Shown here: positions 44,649 to 54,001 of the stretch, piece after piece
How the letters are laid out: each line of letters opens with the position of its first letter
Numbering within the stretch: the stretch's first letter is position 1
From: Orobanche coerulescens
Taxonomy: Eukaryota > Streptophyta > Magnoliopsida > Lamiales > Orobanchaceae
Direction of reading: 5' to 3'
DNA: 64,000 nt
Assembly (NCBI GenBank): GCA_033398695.1
Contig: CM065804.1
Location: 33,969,001 to 34,033,000 of the forward strand
The notes under the pieces: generated by a model
The model's database searches: none
What the model saw: only the letters and a program-made list of their open reading frames with translations
What the model was told of the DNA's origin: nothing
Translations under genes and position numbers: made by a program

Positions 44649-44650
44649 AC

Positions 44651-46196
44651 TGAAGAGATAAAATCACCACTAGAAGGGGAGTTGAATAGTGGTAATGTGG
44701 AATATCGAATTTTTCGAGAATAAAAGAAAATAGTGTGGAAAGTCAAAGACTCAAAGATTTATAGAGGTTCGGCAACTTGCCTACGTCCTCTCTACGACTT
44801 CTTTTTCTATTGGCTCAAGAACAACCACACACTTGACTCGTCTTCGATCGGTCCGAGTACAACAACCGTTACAACCGCTTGTCTTCTATTGGTCCAAGCA
44901 CAACCACTATCAAAATAAACTTTGTTTATCTAGTGTTATATCGGAACTAGATAATCCTCACTTTACGAATATTGGAGTGTAATCCTAATAATACCGGATC
45001 AAAGATCCTAATAACACTGGATTAGTGACTCTAAATTCGTTTCTCTAAAGCTCTCGTATGAGCGATGCAACACTCATAACCAAATGAAATAATACAAGGT
45101 ATAATAAATATTACAAGATGTATCACTCTTTGTATCTTTCTTCTCACAACTTAGAATGCAATAAAAGATAGAAAACTGAGCTCAAGATTGCTTTGATTGC
45201 TTGTATGCTTGAATGCTTGAAGTTATGTCTGAGATACCCAAATGATATAGGTATTTATAGGTGTCAGCCCTTCTTCGAATTCTGATATTTGTATTATTAG
45301 CGTGCGCTAATAATACCTCCATAGCGTGCGCAATCGATCTCTGACTTGGCCGATCTGAACGGTCATAAAACTGTTCCAACGGTAAAATTATATGACTTGC
45401 GTGCGCTAGTCCTACCATCATAGCGTGCGCTAACGGTTGGTCAATAGGTCTTCAATCTTGACATTAGATTATGTCGGTTTGTCTCCCCAATGACTCTTTC
45501 CCAACGGATATATTTAAACTTATCGTGCACTACCAGTTGTACATAGCGTGCTCTAGTATATTTTAATATTAACTTTCCAGATTTCTCGGATCTCCTTTTG
45601 ACTCCTGCGTTCCAACAGGTAATTTGTCCAACGGTAGAAATTTGAATGATTTAGCGTGCGCTAATAATTGCTGAATAGCGTGCGCTATATACTTTCCTCA
45701 GTAACGTACGTTACCTTGTGTAGCATACGTAAGTTCTTTCTTATTTTGAGTCCAGTGGCTACTGGACTACCAAACATGTTATCATGTAGCGTGCGCAAGC
45801 TTTGCTAGGTAACGTGCGCTAATGGGTCAGAATACGTGCGTAGATAATATTCTGTAGCGTGCGCTGAGTAATTCCTTCTTTTCTTTCCAGACCTTACTGT
45901 CCTCTCTGACTGAGATGCGATAGCGTGGATTACATAAAGACGATAGCATGCACTAAGACTAACAGCTTAGCGTGCGCTGATATTATGACCTTTGCGTGCG
46001 CTATCCATCAGGTGACTCCACTAGGCTGCAGATAACTTGCCTGACTGCAGGTGACTTGAACCCTCGATAGAGTGCGCTACCTTTGAGACTGTAGCGTGCG
46101 CTATGAACATAATTTTCCTTCAATGAAGCATCTCGATGAAATAGATTTTGTTAAATGTTTTGAATATGATCATCATCAAAATACTTTGAGTCAACA
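44651..46196 (-). repeat. A 5' LTR (about 1.55 kb)
   Basis: It is the partner of 8990-10536. The TATA is at 45249-45260 (minus) and the palindrome cluster at 45296-46105. The outer end TGTTGAC (minus) abuts target duplicate GTTCT (46197-46201). Confidence 0.95.
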
Positions 46197-46201
46197 GTTC
46201 T

Positions 46202-46706
46202 TTCTTGACAAGTTGAATAATTTAGTAGTATAAATTAGTGCCATGCCCTAGATGGGTGTTCTCTTTTGTCAGATAATACTTGAAGGTGTTCAGTATTTAT
46301 TTCCTGTGTAGTTGTTTTTTACATTCTCCAATAACAATATTGAGCATGAGGGTTAAGAAAGAAACATGGACACTAACATCAGATCTTGGTAAATTATAAG
46401 TGGTTGTCAAGTTAATACAATTGAGGTTGCTTTGAAATTGCTTTTGGGCTTTTCTTTTGCTCCACTAGTACATGCTCTCCCACATGCTACATCAAATTCT
46501 CTACTGGTATGAATATAACTGTCTCAAATTTGATTTATAACTTTTTTATGAATGAATGTCCATGGTTCAACTCCTATATAAGCATTAACATAACACAAAT
46601 GAACATTTTACACCAGTTACATAAAGTTGCTAAATTGGAAAAAAAAGACTAACCATATTTCTCCTTAAGTCTCCTATGCTCCATATTTTATGTTTTGTCT
46701 GAACAG
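46202..46706 (+). other. Low-copy sequence right of A, with 71-bp inverted repeat copy
   Basis: It continues the sequence interrupted at 8989. It contains the second copy of the 71-bp inverted repeat (46425-46495), here in + orientation and followed by a splice-donor-like CTGGTATGAATA. An acceptor-like TTTGTCTGAACAG (46694-46706) precedes the first CACTA exon. No other gene is recognised. Confidence 0.45.
46425..46495 (+). repeat. 71-bp inverted repeat, right copy
   Basis: Reverse complement of 8642-8712 with one mismatch. It is open in one frame (VALKLLLGF...LPHATS). Confidence 0.85.
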
Positions 46707-46888
46707 GCACGTGATGGCTACCCCACCGAGGTTTGATTCTTCCACTAGGTCTTGTTCCACTTCACCTCCACAGACCTCATCAAAAATGATTAGGAAGCCC
46801 ACACGATGTAGAGATGTGACTAAAACACGTATGAATGGGAATAAGTTATCGCTTGACATCGATACGGTCACAGGAAAAACAAAAAGGA
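46707..46888 (+). pseudogene. CACTA gene, first exon part (cut by E)
   Basis: After an acceptor-like TGAACAG the frame reads HVMATPPRFDSSTR then RKPTRCRDVTKTRMNG and LDIDTVTGK. This matches the beginning of the plant Ptta/En/Spm transposon protein (RGPT-R...G-KL-V-F---G pattern, Transposase_24 type). The exon is interrupted at 46888 by E. Across the E insertion, with one AAGGA duplicate removed, the frame continues directly at 56337 into the LSSYLGKLA motif, so E inserted into coding sequence. The role of this protein in CACTA elements is not well defined. Confidence 0.7.
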
Positions 46889-49242
46889 TGTAACACCCCA
46901 AACTAGGCGGATATTACAGTGCCGTAGATCCCCAACTGGGACCCACCAGGCAAATGAAAATGAATAAATTACACAGGAAAAATGTAGTACCGAACCACAT
47001 TACAACAATAATTACTCCGATGAGGAGTTTAGTTACAACACACCAGGACAATACCGAATACTAGTGTATTTTATATGAAGATAAAATACACAACAATGAA
47101 TGAAACGGAGTATCCAAATGAAAGTCTGCAGCGGAAAAATAAAGGACAATAACATGAATAACTGAAAGATCGGGGCCCCCTACTAGTATCACTAGGACTC
47201 CTCGACATCAACATGCTATTCCCGTGCGTTTGCCTTGCCATGACCTGAAAAACAAAATCCCCAGCCGGGGTCAGTTAAACAGAACAACAATCCTCAAGGG
47301 TTGAAAAATACACAATCATGATTTAACTGAAGTTATGAAATATCCTTAGTTATGAATTACGCTGAAGAGGGGTATCATAGTACGCCCGTAGTGTACTGTG
47401 CAAGTGTACAAGACGAATGACCGGACACACCCGTCCTTGTACCTAATTAGTCTCACGGAGGTAATCTGTTACCGTGTGCACAGTCCAATGTATCACTCCC
47501 AATACATGGCCATAACGTGCCCGACTAAAAATTCCACACATCCGCACCCGGCCACGCAATATGAACCCAGAAGTTCATATGAACGAGAATGACCATAATG
47601 AATATCAAGGAATAATAATAATCTGACAACGTCAAGAATGACTTACCGAGATGAAAGTAATAATGAAGTGATTGATAGATTCAATGGAATGATTGGAACC
47701 GTCGTTCCTTATGACTGAAGTGATTAATTGACAATAACAAGTTTTAATACGGTTAATACAATAATGAATGAGTTATGATTATGAATGATCAACAATAAAA
47801 GGTATGAATATCCTTTTAACCGAGTAAGAATTAACTTACACAATACCGGTGATAATTATCCTTCCACGAACAACGTCCTAATTGAGATATCGGTCGCTCG
47901 AACAACCTTGAATTATACAATATCCAACAACTCGTTCAATATACGAATCAAACACGAATATAACGAACTCAAAACGTCGATACGATTAAACTAAATCCAT
48001 TGAGGCATTAAATCAAACACGTTGCGGCCAAACTCCGATTGTTTACAATCAAACCTCAATATACCAATATCAAATCCCCCAAGAAGTGTTTCAAACCAAC
48101 AAAACATCTTCAATATAATTAATAATCCAGGACAAATATCCGAAAACGTGCTTACAACGACAATTAATCGAAAACCCCCAATTTCAACTCGATATTCAAA
48201 GTGTTCTTGAATAATCCCTCAATAATCCAATGAATCCTTATACAAACTCATAATCATATACATATCCCTTCATATAACATGATTATAACGTCCAAAACAT
48301 CATATCTCAACACAAAATCGAAGTCCAAGGTGTTGAAGGAATTACCTCTTGAAGATCCAACCACTTCGATCTGAAGAAAACGTGTAAAATCGACTATCCA
48401 AGCTTCCCAAATGATTGAAGGTGATGAAAAATACACACTCAAATGATAATTGATGAAGAAATCTCTCCCTCAAGCTATTCTCTCTCGGTTGCAGGTGAAG
48501 AAGTGGGAAAGAAATGGAAGAAATGAGCTGAAATGCTCAAAAAATGAATTTATAGGGGTTGACTCGGCTGACAGACTCGACCGTGTCCGCCTGACACGGT
48601 CGCGGCGCGCAGCTGGCCGGCAGGGACTCGACCGTGTCCTGCTTGACACGGTCGCGGCGCGGAGGGGCCTTCCGATAGTGACCCGTCCGACAGCGACTCG
48701 GCATGACTCGACCGTGTCCTGGAACACGGTCGGGCGTGTCGGCAGTCGGTTCTGGCTTATCCGGAAGAGTTCGACTCGGCCGTGCCAGACGACACGGTCG
48801 GGTCCTGTGACAGAAACTTCGGCATTTCCGGACGAGTACGGCACGGGCCGTGTCGGACGACACGGCCGAGTTCGGTCGGCAGTGATCGGCCAATAACTGA
48901 AAAAATGAGCGGGTGAGCTAAAATGACCATAACTCTCTCGTCCGTACTCCGATTGACTCACCGTTTGAACCATTGGAAAGATAACTCGATGCTCTATAAT
49001 ATTGCAAAGATTTAGAATTTTTGGAGTTACCAAAAATTAATGGTGATCTAACAAAGTAGAACTCATATGAAGAAAGTTGAAACAATGAACAATAACGATA
49101 CACAACTCGAAGTTTTTCCGAACGGTGAACACGGTGAATGAACATGATTGATGAATGATTATAATTGAGTGAAAATCCACTGAGTGACAATCCTTTGAAT
49201 GAAATTCTTGAATGATAATGATGAATTACAACCGGTATTACA
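46889..49242 (-). repeat. E 3' LTR (2.35 kb)
   Basis: It contains the C/G-run hairpin CCCCAGCCGGGG (47260-47271), a minus-strand TATA (CCTATAAATTC, 48546-48556) and the CGACCGTGTC/GACACGGTCG palindrome cluster. The short open frames here have no coding character. Confidence 0.93.
48563..48875 (-). repeat. E LTR palindrome cluster (CGACCGTGTC with inverse)
   Basis: The words CGACCGTGTC and GACACGGTCG alternate so that pairs form hairpins with 6-10 base loops, for example at 48577-48604 and 48627-48653; GCCGTGTCGGACGACACGGC near 48846 has a 4-base loop. The cluster lies immediately upstream of the TATA in minus orientation. The counterpart in the 5' LTR is 55678-55965, with many small differences. 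Confidence 0.92.
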
Positions 49243-49276
49243 TACACCCCCTTAAAAGAGTTTCGTCCCGAAACTA
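49243..49276 (-). other. E polypurine tract and adjacent hairpin
   Basis: TACACCCCCTTAAAAG (49243-49258; minus CTTTTAAGGGGGTGTA) is the plus-strand primer. Next to it AGTTTCGTCCCGAAACT (49259-49275) is a hairpin with 7-base arms and a TCC loop that overlaps the pol stop codon. The same hairpin follows the PPT in D and, with one mismatch, in C. Confidence 0.85.
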
Positions 49277-51840
49277 AGGGTCAAACAACTCGGGATAACT
49301 CTCCCGCATACTATCCTCGGTTTCCCAAGTAGCCTCTTTGACTCTGTGTCTGGACCACTGAATCTTGACCAAAGGGATCGTCTTGTCCCTCAACTGTTTG
49401 ATTCGCCGCTCCAATACTCGTACAGGATGCTCCTCGTACGAATGATCATCCGCGATCTCGATTTCGTCGGCCCGAAGTATGTGACTCGGGTGGCAACATA
49501 CTTCCGCAACTAAGAGACATGAAACACATTATGAATTCGGCTCAATGCGAGGCAAAAGCCAATCGATAAGCTAACTCGCCTACTCGATTCAAAATTTCAA
49601 GCGGTCGATGAATCTCGGACTCAACTTCCCCGTTTTCCGAAGCGGAAAGTACCTCGACTTGGGGATACCTTGACCAACACGTGGTCACCGTCTCGAACTC
49701 TGGTGGTCGGCGACGATTATACGCATATGATTTACATCGACTCGAAATATCAACAAATGACTCTTGATCAAAGCTACCTTCTCCCGGGCGGCTATAAGCA
49801 TATCGGGCTCGGTGCCGATTGATTCTGACAAGTCATCCCAACACAAAGGAGATCGACAACGACGACCGTACAAGGCCTCGTAAGGTGCCATTTTAATGGA
49901 GGCATGCCAACTATTATTGTACGTGAACTCGATCAGTGGTAGTTGGGCTTCCCAATCGTCCTTCCAATCGAGGACGCATGCCCTCAACATGTCCTCTAAT
50001 GTCTGAATAGTCCTCTCTGATTGTCCGTCGGACTGAGGATGAAAGGCGGTACTGAGATTGAGCTGAGTTCCCATAGCATGATGAACTCATTTCCAAAAAT
50101 GAGACACAAATCGTCCGTCACGATCGGAAACGATACTCTTAGGAGTACCGTGCAGTCTTACTATCTCCTTGATGAATAACTGGGCCAGTCTCTCGGGACC
50201 CCACGTATCCTTGATCTCAAGGAAATGAGCTGATTTAGTTAAGCGGTCCACAATCACCCATATCGTATTCATGCCACGATGACTCGTCGGCAAACTCGTG
50301 ATGAAATCCATAGAAATGTATTCCCACTTCCACTCTGGAATAGGAAGAGGTTTTAACATACCTGTCGGTCGCTGATGCTCAATCTTGACTTGTTGACAGG
50401 TTAAGCATCTCGAAACAAATTCTGCGACTTCTCGCTTCATATTATTCCACCAGTAATTTTGTTTCAAGTCCTTATACATCTTGCTAGACCCCGGATGAAC
50501 AGAATTAGGGTAGCATGAGCTTCTCTCAAAATCGAGTTTTTCAACTCGTCATTCGCCGGTATGCACAACCGGTTCTTAAACCTCAAAAGTCCATCCTTGT
50601 GGACCACGAATCCAGGGCTTTCCCCTGAGCCACATCTTCACGGATGCGCAACAATGAAGGGTCTGAACTCTGATTCTCCCTGATTGCATCCTCAAGAGAT
50701 GATGAAATCTCTAACATACAAAGCTGTCCCTCAACTTGCTGAAGCCAGACCTCGATCTCGGGTCTAAGGAATTCCTGTTGGAGCTCCTTCTGAACTGATA
50801 AACGAGCAAGCATCTGCTCCTGAATGGACTTACGACTCAAGGCGTCGGCGACAACGTTCGCCTTCCCCGGGTGGTAAAGGATCTCGATATCATAATCTTT
50901 GGTTAATTCCCACCACCGCATCTGTCGCATATTTAACTCCTTGTGAGTAAATATATACTTCAATTCTTGTGATTGGTGAAGATCTGACAGGTGATGCCAT
51001 AAAGGCAACGACGCCAAATCCCCAACGCGAAAACCACGGCTGCTAGCTCCAGGTCGTGGGTTGGATAATTGACCAACTAATCCGAGGAAACATCGGATTT
51101 ACTTAATATCTTTCGGAGGTTGCCAATATCGGATAGTCTCCGTCTTCTGAGGGTCGACACGAACTCTGTCAGATGAAATTACATGCCCGAGAAAGTCACT
51201 TCGGACCTCCAGAACTCACATTTGGAAAACTTTCCATAAAGTTGCTCTCGTCTCAACACGTCGAGAACCTGATGAAGATGAACCTCGTATTCCTCTCGGC
51301 TACGAGAATAAATCAAAATGTCGTCGATGAAGAAAACAACAAACTGATCCAAAAAGTCGATGAAAACCCGATTCATTAACCCCATGAATACCACAAGTGC
51401 AATAGTTAGCCCGAACGGCATAACTACGAACTCATAATGACCATAGCGTGTATGAAACGCTGTCCTCGCGATATCCGACTCTCGAATCCGCAACTGGTGA
51501 TATCCAGATCTTAAGTCGATCTGGAAAATGCGAGGCTCACGAAGTTGATCTAAAAGATCATCAATACGGGGTAAAGGATACTACTCTTGATCATCACCTG
51601 TTCAACTCCAGTAATTAATACACACACGAGACGAGCCATCCTTCTCCTTGACAGATCCTGCGGTGTTCCTCACGGGGGCCTTGATCGGTCGGAGGTAACC
51701 TTCCTCGAACTATTCCTCAAGTTGAATCTTCAACTCCTGCGTGCAGTCGGGGCCATCCGATACGGTGCTTTCGTAAAGGGACGTCTGGCTCAACTCACTC
51801 CTGAATTCCCCTACTCTATGTGAAGGCAACCAGATAACTC
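49274..51840 (-). pseudogene. E pol: reverse transcriptase, RNase H, integrase, chromodomain
   Basis: On the minus strand RT is at about 51840-51150 ([20 protein letters not shown], the catalytic box as [16 protein letters not shown]). RNase H follows at 51017-50583 (KELNMRQMRWWELTKDYD, HPGKANVVADALSRKS). Integrase is at 50479-49685 with the zinc-linked CLTCQQVKIEHQRPTG, DFITSLP, IVSDRDGRF and, after a break at about 50085, [15 protein letters not shown] for the Asp/Asp/Glu core. The C-terminus (about 49500-49274) reads RVLERRIKQLRDK, VKIQWSRHRVKEATWE, SMRESYPELF and then TAG, the chromodomain-like block of Tekay/Del elements that can direct insertion to heterochromatin. Frameshifts occur at several places, so the gene is dead. 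Confidence 0.93.
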
Positions 51841-51859
51841 GTGCAGGAATACATCATCA

Positions 51860-52250
51860 ATCGATGACAATGATACCACGAATGATTGAACATTTCGATT
51901 GCCCTAGAATGGTCGATCGATAAAAGAGATACCAATAATGATTGAACAACTCGATTGCCTTAGAAAGGACAATCGATGAAGATGATACAATGAATGTTTG
52001 AATAACTCGATTGCCTTTGAAAGGCCAATCGATGAAAATGATACAAGGAATGATTGAATGACTCGATTGTCTTAGAAAAGCCAATCGATGGAAATGATAC
52101 AAGGAATGATTGAATAACTCGATTGCCTTAGAAAGGCCAATCGATGAAAATGATACAAGGAATGATTGAATAACTCGATTGCCTTAGAAAGGCCAATCGA
52201 AGAAAATAATACAATGAATGATTGGATAGTTCGATTGCGGAATTTCTCTG
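51860..52250. repeat. E 56-bp tandem repeat between protease and RT (about 7 units)
   Basis: Units read AACTCGATTGCCTTAGAAAG, GCCAATCGATGAAAATGATA, CAAGGAATGATTGAAT. The unit is clearly related to the 56-bp array of D's LTRs. It sits in the protease-RT spacer of E, where tandem arrays are unusual; it is not part of a normal pol frame. Confidence 0.9.
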
Positions 52251-52329
52251 CTTTCGTCATAATAATACTTCTTCTGGAACAACGGGGATTACTTCCTTGA
52301 AGCACACATTCGACAACTAACGACGGAAA

Positions 52330-52490
52330 GATAGCGACCAAACGCTAACAAACACTGAGGATAGTATCAAGACGATCAAACCAACTAATACCGAAAATTA
52401 AATCGTCCTAAGATAAATTCACCACGATTAGATCCATCAATCAATCGCGGTCGTTAAGCTTAATTCGGTATGATTCCGAAAATTCTTCCA
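52330..52490 (-). pseudogene. E protease remnant
   Basis: On the minus strand the sequence reads MDLIVVNLS, stop, DDLIFGISWFDRLDTIL, which aligns with the late part of chromovirus aspartic protease (the FDVILGMDWL type motif). The catalytic DTGA/DSGA motif is not seen. It is a small decayed remnant. Confidence 0.55.
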
Positions 52491-52673
52491 TCGTCAGGTA
52501 GACCGATGGTATGAGGTCCACAAGCAATAGGACTATCCCGAAATAAGTCTATTCAAGCATGATTCGAAAATGAATGAATGCGGTGTACCAGCATCAAAAG
52601 GTACACACAAGTTGAAATAAAATTACGAGTATACCTGAAATCATTCGGGCCACCGGATCGTCGATCCTCCTCA

Positions 52674-53200
52674 TCATATGAATGCAGGACTTGCGGCCCC
52701 GAACCGGACGCTCCGTCTAATAAATCTGAGCTCCAACTCTATTTGCTTCCATTGTCTTAAACAGCGATGACAAAGCGATCGATTACGAAATCTTTGGTTG
52801 CTTGGGCTGAGATGACGGAGCCGACTTGGAGTCCTTTCGCAAAAGCGGGCCTTATGCCCAAAATTCCCATAATTATAGCACGTGATAGACGGTTTGAGAC
52901 ACTCGGTCTGAAATGACCGGCGTTCCACAATTAAAAGCAGTGATGGCGGGCGGCGCTCGGGAATGAGATCCCGCACGATTATGCGCCGTAGGAGGTCTCT
53001 TAGAAGCGATAGGACTCACACGAGGCTTCTTGCGAGTTGGTGACCGCCTTCGGATAGATTACGCCGTTGATTTCCTGTTGACATATGCGGAGTTCTTTGC
53101 TCGGCAATTTCCTTAGCGGTGGCTCAAATGCGGGAGAGTTCTCTCGATTAATCCGGTCAGTGGCGCAATGATGATTGAGCAAGCGCACATGGGTCATCAT
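52674..53200 (-). pseudogene. E gag nucleocapsid remnant
   Basis: The minus-strand frame 52976-52674 contains a zinc knuckle CYNYGNFGHKARFC in which the second Cys is Tyr, so the CCHC motif is broken. The preceding segment (53200-53000) is Arg/Pro-rich as in gag linkers but in another frame. The capsid part upstream is not recognisable. Confidence 0.7.
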
Positions 53201-53985
53201 GGCTGCATAAAAGTGAGTGGATCAACCCGAACATCTTCTCGATCGAGCGAGTCACAGGCACGATTTCCCGTGCAGTGATTATTTCTCGGGTTTGGTCACC
53301 GCCTGCCTCTTCTCGTGCATCCCTCGACTCTCTCCATACGGAAGTAGGAAGGTCGCATAATGATTATATTTCCCGCATTATTAGCACGTTATGATTATGT
53401 CATGAGATGGTAAAAATGAGTATACATGCTCTAACTTAGTGATTATATGAATGATTTACTGAAGTTACATGATTATCTGATGAAATTCTTAAAATGATTA
53501 TCTTGAATAACTTAACAAGATTGATAATATGATCATCAGTTGACAATGAGTAATGAAATGAATTGAGTAATTAATGAGTTAACATGATCGTCCTGATTAT
53601 TAACTGAGTATTGAAATGAATTAGGTGATTAATGAGTTAATATGATCGTCCTGATCATTAACTGAGTATTGAAATGAATTAAGTGATTAATGAGTTAATA
53701 TGATCGTCCTGATCATTAATCGAGTATTGAAATGAATTAAGTGATTAATGAGTTAATATGATCGTCCCGATCATAATGAATGATGATGTTTGAGGATTGT
53801 TAAATGATGAATGATGAATGAATGACTATTGCCACAAATTATACCATGGCGTTAGAAATCTTACGCTTCTTAGGTCGATTGGCTCGGCATTTGCACAGTC
53901 ACACGTGACGCGAAAGTCCAATGATACTAGTCGATGACGATGATTTCAAATGAGACATGACTCGGAAGGTAGTATTCAAAACCAC
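53201..53985 (-). other. E 5' leader and eroded gag start, with 58-bp repeats
   Basis: No clear ORF. About four units of roughly 58 bp (GAGTATTGAAATGAATTAAG...ATGAGTTAATATGATCGTCC) lie at 53540-53775. Words and order between 53330 and 53790 match the internal region of D. Confidence 0.65.
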
Positions 53986-53997
53986 GCTCCGATACCA
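53986..53997 (-). other. E primer binding site
   Basis: On the minus strand TGGTATCGGAGC lies four bases from the 5' LTR, again with the A-to-G variant of the initiator-Met tRNA complement. Confidence 0.8.
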
Positions 53998-54001
53998 ACT
54001 T

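Larger units (their letters stand above)
8990..46196 (-). mobile_element. A: Sirevirus-lineage Ty1-copia retrotransposon, minus strand, carrying nested insertions
   Basis: LTRs at 8990-10536 and 44651-46196 both read TGAAGAG...GTCAACA and flank a minus-strand gag-pol (40351-44589), an extra ORF, a polypurine tract and a primer binding site. The outer flanks carry the perfect 5-bp target duplication GTTCT (8985-8989 and 46197-46201), proving a single insertion now 37.2 kb long because B, C and D sit inside it. Removing 11824-39751 plus one TSD leaves about 9.3 kb, a normal Sirevirus size. Lineage evidence is the gag type (RPPFFDGSNFMTWKKKM), the extra ORF after pol and the repeated polypurine motifs. 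The coding region is decayed. Confidence 0.93.

Noticed and set aside
46889..46899. TGTAACACCCC as an isolated promoter motif
   Set aside because: It is the LTR terminus, confirmed by AAGGA target duplicates on both sides of E.
48450..49033. Long open frames on both strands in E LTR (about 48450-49033)
   Set aside because: Arise from GC-rich hairpin words; they lie within both LTRs and have no family resemblance.
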